Origin: Craterostigma plantagineum
Taxonomy: Eukaryota; Streptophyta; Magnoliopsida; Lamiales; Linderniaceae
DNA length: 64,000 nt
Assembly: GCA_027422505.1 (NCBI GenBank)
Contig: JAPQWV010000647.1
Coordinates: 62,001 to 126,000 of the forward strand
Direction: 5' to 3'
Shown here: positions 22,989-34,152 of the stretch, one piece after another
Position numbering within the stretch: the first letter of the stretch is position 1
How the letters are laid out: every line of letters begins with the position of its first letter
Notes under the pieces: generated by a model
What the model was told of the DNA's origin: nothing
Databases searched by the model: none
The model's input: the letters and a program-made list of their open reading frames with translations, nothing else
Position numbers and translations under genes: made by a program

Positions 22989-24041
22989 TGTTAGACGTCT
23001 ACTAGTACGTTATTGTACTAGTTATTTGGGTCATAATAGAGTATTCTTCATTATTTCATGCATTTATATGCTCTATTTACACCTCTTTGCACATTGTAGG
23101 ACCTTAGGATGTCTCCCGAGCAAAAAAGGAGCGAAAACAAGGCAAAACGAACAAGTTACGATGCTGACAGGAAAACGTCACGGCCGTGACACATTATGCA
23201 TCAGGCCGAGACTATTGTGCGAAGCCAAGATTCAACTCAGTCACGGCCGTGATCCAAAGCAGCAGCATTAAAAATTCATATATCCCAATCCAGACTTCGG
23301 ATTGAGAGTCCCTTTGGAATTAAGATTGGAGAGTCTTCTATCTACGGTTAAAATTTCAGGTCAATTGGACATCGTTACCCCTCCATCTGAAAGAAATACG
23401 AAATTGTTGCAAGGCTGTTGAAAGTGTCACGGCTGTGACACTATTGCACGAGGCCGTGACGCACGACAGTGAGCTCGTTGTGTGCCTCGACAGTGTCACA
23501 ACCGTGAAGGTGTCAAACTTCACTATAAAAAGAGGGGATACCGATCAAAACTCAACCCTAATCCATCAAAGACGAAAAGAGACGCCAAGAACGGAGAATT
23601 CCACTCGTGAAGCGCAAGAGACGGATCAACGATGAAATGACGCCGAATTAAACAAGGAACGAAGACTCATCCACGATACCATCTCAGATCAATCAGCACA
23701 TCAAGATCATGAGTCTTTCTTCCCTGTTTTCTATTTCTTTCGTTGTTTCCCCTTCAATTATGAGTAGCTAAATTTCTTATGTGTTTGGGAGTAGATGAAC
23801 GCTAGGTTAATTCGAGACATATGTTTATCGTGACTCGTGTTTGTGGCTAGTTATCTATCTATGAAATTGTTTCTTCGCTTTAATATGTCTATGTGTTAAA
23901 GTGAATGTGTGGAAAATCGTTTAGGGCGACAGCTAAACAACGATTAGGCCGTTCGTAGAAGATAGGATTCGAGTATAGGACGAAAGCAAATCCTCGATCC
24001 TCGCTGTTAGTAATTAGTGAATCTTAGATCCCCGCGAGCAT
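22989..24041 (+). repeat. 3' LTR of the gag-protease gypsy element, left part
   Basis: It starts TGTTAGACGTCTAC after the polypurine tract. Palindromic words TCACGGCCGTGA occur at 23,178 and 23,241, with degenerate copies near 23,424, 23,452 and 23,493. The LTR is interrupted at 24,041 by the Tekay-like element and resumes at about 34,153; the resumed part repeats the GGGCGACAG word seen near 23,928. The LTR 3' end is not located. Confidence 0.7.
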
Positions 24042-25150
24042 TGTAATACCTGAGTCCCGTGAGTAAGCTGGCCAATAAATATGCATACATATTATATGAC
24101 TTACGTGACTGCATGGAACGTGTTTTACGATTTTATGTGTCGACGTGATTGCATATTAGGTGCTTATTTAATTTCGTGCTATGAAGGATTCTAACTTAGG
24201 GAGAATAATTAACATTTACATTGGTAAGAATCAAATTTAGACAAGAGGGTTTTCAAAGCAATGAGTGTCAAAATAAATATGTGTTGCGAGAACTAAGTAG
24301 TGAATTTCGACTCAATGATTTTCGAAAGGATATATTAAGTTGTGTAGATTAGTAAATTTTGAAAGATAAGGATGTCGAAACCAGAGAACTTCGAAATGAG
24401 TATATTTCGAAAGAGCTAGGAGAGAATTTCGATGCATTAGAATTTGGAAACATTAGAATTATTAAACAATTCGATTACTTAGCATAAAGGAAAGCCTATA
24501 AACAATATTATTATAATAGTTATCTCATGAAGTTAGGATAAGAGTTACTAAAGCAGGATGTGACATCATTTAGTTAATACAACAAGCAACAAACGAGATA
24601 AGGAAAGGAGGAGATTAACAACGCATAACCGAGGAAACGATGGAAGGTGTGAAGTAGAGAAGAAAGGAGGACTCCAACCAAAATTAGCTTGAAAGAAGGT
24701 ATAATTTATTAGGTATTCATTCATCTTTTAACGTATTTTAGATATAGTTTTGTCTAAAGTTTTAAATCTGTATATTTAATACTTCACGTGAACTTAGGGC
24801 AAGAATAAGGAATTAGGATTCTAACTACTGATTTTAGGGTTAAGAATATTTGAAGCTCATGTGATACTTAAATTGTTCTTGAGAAGGATAGATTTTAATA
24901 GAAAGTTTAGATGATTTCTATAAGGTGTTTCGAGTGGTGATATGATTTCTCCAAATTATGAATTTCGAAGCCATATTAGTTATATAGGGTGAATTTCGAA
25001 CTCAAGAATAGAAAAGGGAAGAATTTCGAAATCGTTAAAATTCTCAAACAAGATCTCGAAAGCAGATCTCGAAACATTTATTTAAATGGGATTTCGAAAC
25101 ATAATGTTGAAACAAATTTCGAAACATTTACAGGGACATGTCGAAATTCA

Positions 25151-25189
<39 letters not shown>

Positions 25190-26674
25190 CAATTTCGAAC
25201 TTAATCTAGAAGAATTTCGAAAGCAACTTCGAAGCATCTTGTGAAATCAAGTTCGAGATTTAGCTCGAAAACCATGTCGAGATCTATTTTAAAATTCATC
25301 TCGAGAACCATGTCTAATGGAATTTCAAAATAGGTGGAAAATAGGTTTCGAAATTCTTAAGAATTTTGAAATGGTACTTTTCAATTTAAATCAAAGTTTG
25401 AAACATATAAAATTCGAAACCTAACTAGAATTTCGAAACCTATGAATTTCGAAGCCAAGGCGTTCGAAATTTTAGGATTTCGAAACTCGTAAAAGTCGAA
25501 ACTAGGGTCTTTAAACTAAGCCACTTTCGTGAAACTGTAATTAGACTAACATACCCTAATCTTATAAGTTTCTATGCTTAGGGTTCGAAGGTTAGCGACT
25601 TACAGTACGATAAGCTAAGTAGCTAAGGATATCAGGTAAGTGGAAGTCCCAACTACAACACATAATTTTATGTGCCTGAATTATGTGTTTATGTGCTTCT
25701 ATGATTTTACGTGACTTTATGTAATTTATTTACATTATATGATGGCATGACACGCATATTCATGACATGATCATATGCACGCACGTTTTGTACAAAAGGC
25801 AGGATACGAGAGCGTGCATGATATAAGATCGCCTGAGAGCGATAAATATTCACCGATATGGGCGTCTGATGTCGACTCACAGTTGAGTCACGGCTCTTCT
25901 ATGCTACCATGGTGACGTCGTATGTCGTTACCGTCAAGATATGACATGTTCAAGGCAAGACATGATTTTATGGCTAATGCCCTCATGGCGGAACGTAAAA
26001 CCTGGAGGATGCGAGCTGAGGAAGTAAGCGACACCGATGGTACCTCTGGTGTTGACTACCTCAGATTAGGCTACCAGTGTGAAGCGTCCGCGTGGCGTAT
26101 GAAACCACTTGGGACAGAAAAGGCGCCCTAGGGTTAGCCTCCCATGAGTGGGTATTGCCACTTATATATTTATTTATCCCTTGTGGATTAGCTCCATGAT
26201 GGTGCATAGCAAGACAGCCGAGGGCCCTTCATGACAAGACAAGGCAAGAAAAATATTAGTTCTAGGAAGCATTGGCGCAGATGCCTTTGCGAATTAGGAT
26301 ACGTGCATGGCATGCATGGCATTCACTTACTGAGCTTTATAAGCTCATTCCACGTATTTATGTGTTGTAGGTTCACGGGATCACGGTACGTGATCTTTAC
26401 GAAGGCGAGGCCAAATTTTGAAGCTTCTGGAGGACTTTGAGGTGGCACTGTGTACAGGGATCCGACCTGAGTGGCGGGCCAATAGAATACTTTGAACACG
26501 CATGCGCACTCACCTATGTATTTATGTCCTAGGAATATTTTGTAATGTACAGAAGGGTTTCCTTTATATAATATGAAAAAAATTTGTACGCATTTTCCTA
26601 GCAACTATTTTTTAATCACATGCAGTCATGTATATCATTAATAAGAATAAGTGGTAGAAGTCAGGGGCACCACG
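24042..26674 (+). repeat. 5' LTR of the Tekay-like element
   Basis: 2,633 bp. Dense in TTTCGAAA/TTCGAAAC words between 24,300 and 25,500. A (TA)n run lies at about 25,152-25,184. It ends GGGGCACCACG, where the partner LTR ends GGGGCGCCACA. Confidence 0.88.
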
Positions 26675-26676
26675 GG

Positions 26677-26688
26677 TGGTATCAGAGC
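26677..26688 (+). other. Primer-binding site of the Tekay-like element
   Basis: TGGTATCAGAGC, perfect initiator tRNA-Met type, two bases after the LTR. Confidence 0.92.
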
Positions 26689-26926
26689 GTTCGATTACAA
26701 GTTCTGTAGACTATCCATGTACACACATTCAAATGCACTGAAGCGGCCTTGCTAGTAAGTTTTATGTTTCTACGAATGTTGTATGTGCATGATTTATTGG
26801 CCTTAGACTATTAGGTATCGAAAAAGAATGGGTAGAACATGGGGTGACGGTAGTGGGGAGTGCGAATAAGGGCAAGCAACCTGCAACTCCTGTCGATAAC
26901 CGAGATACGGCGATTTTTCAACTCAC

Positions 26927-27820
26927 GTGGAACTCGTTCGCCAGCAGTCCGCTCAAATTCAAGAGATTATGCAACAGCAAAATACGGGCGGACAATCTAG
27001 CAATGGACTCTCTCAAGTAGAAAGGGTTGAGATAGTAGGGGAAAGATTTCGTAAGCTTAATCCCCCGACGTTTGAAGATGCCATTGACCCTACTGCAGTC
27101 GAGGACTGGCTCTAAACTCTGGAGAGTATGTTTCAATACAGTCGCATTTCTGAGGAAGAAAAGGTGTTATGTGCTGCCTTCCTCTTGAGGGGAAGTGCAT
27201 GTCATTGGTGGGATACCATTCTCGCCTTTGAAGATCCAATGACAATGGGATGGGAAAGGTTTAAGGAGCTCTTTAGGAGCAAATTCACCGCCCCTGTGCA
27301 AGCCCAACGAATGAACGAATTCATCAATATACGACAGGGCCCGATGACAGTGGCGGAGTACATTCAGAAATTTGAACAGTTGTCCCGATTTGCAGCTCAC
27401 ATGGTGAGCACAGATACGTTAAAGGTGGAGCATTTCCTGGAAGGCCTAAAACATGAACTATACAGAGACGTGAACATGGTCGGATCCCAAGGAGCTACCT
27501 ATGCTCAAGTGGCTGAACGCGCTTTCATGGTAGAGCAAGCTGAACTCCGAATTATGCGAGCCCAGGAAGTGAAAAGAAAGTTTGTTCAAGGACCTAAGTG
27601 GAGTGGAGGTAACATAAGCCATTTAACCCCTAGAATGCCAGGCCCAATTTCCAGAACCGACCTGGACCCCCACAACAATTTAGTCCTAGTCAGGGAAGAC
27701 CTCCGATGACCATACCCCATGTCCCAGGTGCACACGGCGACATCTGGGCGTCTGCTACTCTCAGAATGCAACCTGCTATAAGCGTGGCAAGACAGGCCTA
27801 AGGCATGCATGGAAATTGCG
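26927..27820 (+). pseudogene. gag of the Tekay-like element (broken)
   Basis: An opening coiled-coil-like stretch (QIQEIMQQQN) leads to FRKLNPPTFEDAIDPTAVEDWL, then a stop at 27,113-27,115. The same frame continues TLESMFQYSRISEEEKV. The retrotransposon gag core follows (FLLRGSACHWWD, RFKELFRSKF, TVAEYIQKFEQLSRFA, FLEGL). The zinc knuckle near 27,760-27,800 is decayed: ATCYKRGKTGLRH, with the second Cys apparently Arg. Gag packages the element RNA. Confidence 0.85.
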
Positions 27821-28260
27821 TCTGGGAGTCAAGCACCTGTTCAAGCTAGGCCACCTACAGTACCTGCTAGAGTATACACGCTAACTTCTGAGGAGGCGGA
27901 AAACAACCCGTCTGTGGTGGCAGGTACTCTCCCTATCCATTCAACCCCGACATGCATATTAGTTGATTCAGGAGCCACGCATTCATTGCATCTACTAACT
28001 ACGTGGCGAGACTCGGGGTTACACCTGACCTAGTTAGCTACGAATACAATGTTACCATCCCTCATGGAACCTCTACGAGAACCAACAACTTACGAGATAG
28101 CCCAGTAATAGTGAACGATAGGACCTTACCCGTTGACCTGATAGTCATTCCAATGAACAATTATGAAGTAATCCTAAGAATGGACTGGCTATCGACGGAG
28201 CAGTTATTGACTGCAACCATAAGAAAGTGACCTTTAACCTAGAAGACACCGAACCCATTC
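27821..28260 (+). pseudogene. Protease of the Tekay-like element (frameshifted)
   Basis: ILVDSGATHS near 27,957-27,986 is the aspartic protease active site with an intact DSG. A frameshift near 28,000 divides it from a second frame (VARLG replaced by MARLGVTPDL, then NYEVILRMDWL) that carries the rest of the domain up to about 28,230. Confidence 0.85.
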
Positions 28261-28429
28261 ACATTCACGGGAACTAGCAAGAGTAATAAGATTCCCAAAA
28301 TTTCAGCAATGAAGGCACATCGTTTGATCGAGACAGGATGTGAAGCTTACCTGATATTCGCAATATCATCCGAAGAACGTTCACCCCCGAAGTTAGATGA
28401 AGTCCCAGTAGTACAAGAATTTCCCGATA

Positions 28430-29691
28430 TTTAAGGCACCATACCGACTCGCTCCAGCTGAGCTGAAGGAATTGAGGGAGCAATTGGATGAACTGTTGCA
28501 AAACAGGGTTCATTCAGTCGAGCTTCTCACCATGGGGAGCACCAGTTTTGTTCGTTAAGAAGAAAGATGGATCGATGCGGCTCTGCATCGATTATAGGGA
28601 GCTGAACAAGATTATAATCAAGAACAAATACCCCCTCCCTCGAATTGACGACTTATTTGACCAACTGCAATGTGCAACTGTCTTTTCGAAGATATACTTA
28701 AGGTCAGGGTACACCAGTTGAAGACTCGAGAAGAGGATGTCCCGAAGACAGCTTTTAGTACCCGCTACGGGCACTACGAATTCCTAGTCATGCCTTTCGG
28801 GCTGACTAATACGCCAGCAGCATTCATGGACTTGATGAACCGAGTGTTCAAGCTATTTCTGGGCAAATGTGTCATCGTATTCATCGATGACATCCTGATT
28901 TACTCAAAGACACGAGAGGAGCATGACGACACCTGAGGATTGTATTGGAAATATTGCGAGAGAAACAATTGTATGCAAAATTCAAGAAATACGATTTATG
29001 GCTCAATCAAGTCGTATTTCTTGGACACGTTATCTCAGGAGCTAGAATTTCTGTAGACCCCAGCAAGATCGAGGCTATTAACAATTGGCCTCACCCGATG
29101 AATGTGACAGAAATACGATGTTTTCTCGGACCGTCGGATATTATCAGAAATTTATCAAAGATTTCTTCAAAATTGCATCAATCCTGACGAAGCTAACGAA
29201 AAAGAATACTCCATTTCAATGGGGACGATGCTTGCGAGCAGAGCATTCAAAAACTTAAGCGACGACTCACTACGGCCCCAGTGCTAACTATTCCCATAGG
29301 AACTGGAGGATTTTTTGTTTACAGTGATGCGTCTAAGAATGGCCTAGGATGGGTTCTGACGCAAAATGGGAACGTAGTTGCATATGCTTCCCGACAACTG
29401 AAGGATTATGAGAAGAATTATCCAACGCACGACTTAGAACGTGTCGCCGTCGTTTTCGCTCTCAAGATCTGGAGACATTACCTATACGGCAAGCGATGCG
29501 AGATTTTCACTAACCCCAAGAGTCTCAAATACTTCTTCACCAAGAAGGAGTTGAACATGAGGCAGGGACGATGGTTAGAATTGGTTAAAGACTACGACTG
29601 CGTAATTAGCTACCACCCGGGGAAGGCTAACGTAGTGGCAGATGCATTAAGCCGCAAGACTGTAAACGCGAATTACAAAGGCTTGAAGTAG
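28430..29691 (+). pseudogene. Reverse transcriptase and RNase H of the Tekay-like element (broken)
   Basis: RT begins near 28,440 with PYRLAP-type text, then [43 protein letters not shown], a frameshift near 28,700, then [20 protein letters not shown] and [13 protein letters not shown] with the catalytic FIDD. A stop at 28,934-28,936 and frameshifts near 29,130-29,190 follow. RNase H at 29,281-29,691 has [27 protein letters not shown] and ADALSRK. The usual TDHKSL block reads TNPKSL, so one catalytic Asp is lost. Confidence 0.88.
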
Positions 29692-29699
29692 AAGTAGAA

Positions 29700-31157
29700 G
29701 TGATACAAATGAGCGAAATCAAAACCAGACTAGCAGCGTTAACACTCCGACCTACATTAATGGAACAGATTACGAAGGCGCAGGAGAATGACGAACTGTA
29801 CTTAAAATTTAAGGAAATACAAGAAGAACAAAGATCGTCAGATTACGAAGTGCGAGAAGATGGAAGCCTGTACCACAGAAATCGATTGTACATCCCTAAA
29901 GACACGAAACTTCGGAAGATAATTATGACAGAAGCACATACCACGGTATACTCTATTCACCCTGGAGCAACGAAGATGTATAGAGACCTATGACATAACT
30001 ACTGGTAGCCATGGATGAAAAGAGAAACTGCAACCTTTATAAGCCAATGCCTGATGTGTCAGCGAATTATGGCAGAACATCAACGACCGGCAAGAACCTT
30101 ACAATCCTTGCCCGTACCTGAATGGAAGTGGAATCATATCACGATGGATTTCGTCGTCGGCTTGCCGAAGACAGTAAAAGGCCATGACGCTATATGGGTC
30201 ATCGTTAACCGATTGACCAAGTCTGCCCACTTTCTACCGACCAGCACAACGTTCTCCATGGAGCGTTATGTTGAATTATATATTCAGGAGATTGTACGAC
30301 TCCACGGAGTTCCGATCTCAATTACTCCTGATAGAGACTCAAGGTTCCTATCTAAACTATGGATGAGCTTACAGAAGGCCATGGGAACCAAGTTGTCATT
30401 CAGTACTGCCTACCATCCCCAAACGGACGGGCAGTCGGAACGGACTATTCAGACATTAGAAGATATGCTAAGAGCCTGTGTGCTCGACTTCAAAGGGAAT
30501 TGGAGCCGATACCTTCCATTGATTGAGTTCTCATACAACAACAGTTTCCATGCAACGATCGAAATGGCTCCATATGAAGCTCTGTACGGGCGCAAATGCA
30601 GATCTCCAATCCATTGGGACGAGGTTGGAGAACGATCAATACTAGGTCCAATCTAGTGCAAGAAATGACGGAAGAAATATCAAAGGTACAGGAAAATAAA
30701 AACGGCCCATAATAGGCAGAAAAGCCACGCAGATAAAAAACGTAGACCATTGGAATTCGTAGAAGACGATTGGATATTCCTGAAAGTGTCACCTATGAAA
30801 GGCGTGAAACGATTCGAGAAGAAAGTTAAGGTAAGTCCACGTTATATAGGACAGTTCCAAATCCTCAGAAAAGTCGGCGAAGTGGCATATCAACTCGAAT
30901 TACCAGCCTCGCTACCTCAAGTCCATGATGTCTTTCATGTGTCGACATTGCGAAAATATGTCGCAGATCCAAGCCACGTGTTGAATAACGAAGTTCTTTA
31001 CCAACATCTTAAGCCAAACCTGAGTTACGAGGAACGACCAATAGAGATCCTAATGTACGATGTGAAACGACTACGGAATAAAGAGATTTCATTAGTAATG
31101 TTCTATGGCAAAATCAATCCACCGAGGAGGCTACGTGGGAACGGGAAGACGATATGA
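29700..31157 (+). pseudogene. Integrase and chromodomain of the Tekay-like element (broken)
   Basis: The HHCC finger lies at about 29,935-30,062 (HTTVYSIHPG ... CLMCQ) and is interrupted by a stop at 29,991-29,993. The core has MDFVVGLPK, then PDRDSRF (family usually SDRD) and TDGQSERTIQTLED with the catalytic Glu. After a stop at 30,654-30,656 the GPY/F-type region follows (WIFLKVSPMKG, LRKVGEVAYQLELP, FHVSTLRKYV). The chromodomain tail (ERPIEIL, LRNKEI) shifts frame near 31,095. Chromodomains steer integration to heterochromatin. Confidence 0.85.
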
Positions 31158-31213
31158 GAACTCGTTACCCGGAGCTGTTTCTCCCTACCTGATTCCGGGG
31201 GCGAAATCTCTTT

Positions 31214-31227
31214 TAAGGGGAGGAGGA
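31214..31227 (+). other. Polypurine tract of the Tekay-like element
   Basis: TAAGGGGAGGAGGA directly before the TG of the 3' LTR. Confidence 0.85.
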
Positions 31228-34152
31228 TGTAATACCTGAGTCCCGTAAGTAAGCTGGCCAATAAATATGCATACATACGATATGACTTACGTGACTGCAT
31301 GGAACGTGTTTTACGATTTTATGTGTCGACGTCATTGCATATTAGGTGCTTATTTAATTTCGTGCTATGAAGGATTCCAACTAAGGGAAAATAATTAACA
31401 TTTACATTGGTAAGAATCAAATTTAGACAAGAGGGTTTTCAAAGCAATGATTTTCGAAAGGATATATTGAGTTGTGTAGATTAGTAAATTTCGAAAGATA
31501 AGGATGTCGAAACCGGAGAACTTCGAAATGAGTTGATTTCGAAAGAGCTAGGAGAGAATTTCGATGCATTAGAATTTTGAAACATTAGAATTTTTAAACA
31601 ATTCGATTACTTAGCATAAAGGAAAGCCTATAAACAATATTATTATAATAGTTATCTCATGAACGGACTATTTAGACATTAGAAGATATGCTAAGAGCCT
31701 GTGTGCTCGACTTCAAAGGGAATTGGAGCCGATACCTTCCATTGATTGAGCTCTCATACAACAACAGTTTCCATGCAACGTTCGAAATGGCTCCATATGA
31801 AGCTCTGTACGGGCGCAAATGCAGATCTCCAGTCCATTGGGACGAGGTTGGAGAACGAGCAATACTAGGTCCAATCTAGTGCGAGAAAAACGGAAGAAAT
31901 ATCAAAGGTACGAGAAAGAATGAAAAAGGCCCAGAGTAGGCAGAAAAGCCACGCCGATAAAAAACGTAGACCATTGGAATTCGTGAAGACGATTGGGTAT
32001 TCCTGAAAGTGTCACTTATGAAAGGCGTGAAATGATTCGGGAAGAAAGGTAAGTTAAGTCCACGTTATATAGGACCGTTCCGAATCCTCAGAAAAGTCGG
32101 TGAAGTGGCATATCAACTCGAATTACCAGCCTCGCAACCTCAAGTCTATGATGTCTTTCACGTGTCGACATTGCGAAAATATGTCGCAGATCCAAGCCAC
32201 GTGTTGAATAACGAAGTTCTTTACCAACATCTTAAGCCAGACCTGAGTTACGAGGAACGACCAATAGAGATCCTAATGTACGATGTGAAACGACTAAGGA
32301 ATAAAGAGATTCGGTTAGTAAAATTTCTATGGCAAAATCAATCCACCGAGGAGGCTACGTGGGAATGGGAAGACTTAAATTGTTCTTGAGAAGGATAGAT
32401 TTTAATCGAAAGTTTAGATGATTTCTATAAGGTGTTTCAAGTGGTGATATGATTTCTCCAAATTGTGAATTTCGAAGCCATATTAGTTATGTAGGGTGAA
32501 TTTCGAACTCAAGAATAGAAAAGGGAAGAATTTCGAAATCGTTAAAATTCTCAAACAAGATCTCGAAAGCAGATTTCGTTATTTAAATGGGATTTCGAAA
32601 CATATTGTTGAAACAAATTTCGAAACATTTACAGGGACATGTCGAAATATATATATATATATAATATATATATATAATATTCAATTTCGTACTTAATCTA
32701 GAAGAATTTCGAAAGCAACTTCGAAGCATCTTGTGAAATCAAAGTTCAAGATTTAGCTCGAAAACCATGTCGAGATCTATTTTAAAATTCATCTCGAGAC
32801 CCATGTCTAATGGAATTTCAAAATAGGTGGAAAATAGGTTTCGAAATTCTTATGAATTTTGAAATGGTACTTTTCAATTTAAGTCAAAGTTCGAAACATG
32901 TAAAATTCGAAACCTAACTCAAATAAGAATTTCGAAACCTATGAATTTCGGAGCCAAGGTGTTCGAAACTTTAGGATTTCGAAACTCATAAAAGTCGAAA
33001 CTAGGGTCTTTAAACTAAGCCACTTTCGTGAAACTGTAATTAGACTAACATACCCTAATCTTATATGTTTCTATGCTTAGGGTTCGAAGATTAGCGACTT
33101 ATAGTACGATAAGCTAAGTAGCTAAGGATATCAGGTAAGTGGAAGTCCCAACTACAACACTTAATTTTATGTGCCTGAATTATGTGTTTATGTGCTTCTA
33201 TGATTTTACGTGACTTCTTCTGTAATTTATTTACATTATCTGATGGCATGACACGCACGTTTAGTACAAAAGGCAGGATACGAGAGCATGCATGATATAA
33301 GATCGACTGAGAGCGATAAGTAGTCGCTGATATGGGCGTCTGATGTCGACTCATAGTTGACTCACGGCTCTTCTATGCTACCATGGTGACGTCGTATGTC
33401 GTTACCGTTAAGACATGACATATTCAAGGGAAGACATGACTTTAGGGCTAATGCCCTCATGGCAGAACGTGAAACCTGGAGGATGCGAGCTGAGGGAGTA
33501 AGCGACACCGATGGTACCTCTGGTGTTGACTACCTCAGATTAGGCTACCGTGTGAAGCGTCCGCGTGGCGTATGAAACCGCCGTGGGCCAGAAAAGGCGC
33601 CCTAGGGTTAGCCTCCCATGAGTGGGTATTGCCACTTATATATTTATTTATCCCTTGTGGGTTCGAGCTCCATGATGGTGCATAGCAAGATAGCCGAGGG
33701 CCCTACATGACAAGACAAGGCAAGAAAAATATTAGTTCTAGGAAGCATTGGCGCAGATGCCTTTGCGAATTAGGACACGTGCATGGCATGCATGGCTTTC
33801 ACTTACTGACTTTATAAGCTCATTCCACGTATTTATGTGTTGTAGGTTCACGGAATCATGGTACGTGATCTTTACGAAGGCGAGGCCAAATTATGAAGCT
33901 TTCGGAGGACTTTTGAGGTGGCAGTGTGTACATGGATACGACCTGAGTGGCGGGCCGATAGAATACTTTGAACACGCATGCGCACTCACCTATGTATTTA
34001 TGTCCTAGGAATATTTTGTAACGTACAGAAGGGTTTTATTATATAAAAGGAAAAAAATTTTGTACGCATTTTTGTAGAAACTATTTCTTTAAAGCACATG
34101 CATTCATTTAGATCATTAATAAGAAGAAGTGGTAGAAGTCAGGGGCGCCACA
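31228..34152 (+). repeat. 3' LTR of the Tekay-like element, chimeric
   Basis: 2,925 bp. It matches the 5' LTR over 31,228-31,663 and 32,372-34,152. Between them, 336 bp of LTR (5' copy 24,532-24,867) are replaced by 711 bp of pol sequence. It also lacks about 55 bp present at 24,266-24,320 of the 5' LTR, consistent with deletion between two CAATGA words. Confidence 0.88.
31664..32374 (+). repeat. Copy of integrase end and chromodomain inside the 3' LTR
   Basis: It repeats 30,441-31,150 with scattered differences. It covers the integrase C-terminus (LRACVLDFKGNWSRYLPLIE), the GPY/F region and the chromodomain. The first junction shares GAA between LTR and pol; the second falls in an AGAC/TACTTAAA context. 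The copy keeps the chromodomain tail in frame (TEEATWEWEDL), unlike the pol copy at 31,095-31,150. Confidence 0.9.

Larger units (their letters stand above)
24042..34152 (+). mobile_element. Tekay/Del-like Ty3/gypsy chromovirus, complete but broken
   Basis: LTRs at 24,042-26,674 and 31,228-34,152 both begin TGTAATACCTGAGTCCCG. The primer-binding site is at 26,677 and a polypurine tract precedes the 3' LTR. The order gag, protease, RT, RNase H, integrase, chromodomain identifies a gypsy chromovirus. The flanking 5-mers are AGCAT (24,037-24,041) and AGCGT (34,153-34,157), a target duplication with one mismatch. The 3' LTR is a chimera (see 31,664-32,374). It sits in the 3' LTR of the gag-protease gypsy element, so it is younger than that element. 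Confidence 0.9.

Noticed and set aside
26231..26604. Short frames on both strands at the end of the Tekay 5' LTR
   Set aside because: The same sequence recurs in the 3' LTR without conserved frame; no domain.
24042..34152. Possible endogenous pararetrovirus
   Set aside because: LTRs, integrase and chromodomain are present and there are no movement-protein-like motifs; it is an ordinary gypsy chromovirus.
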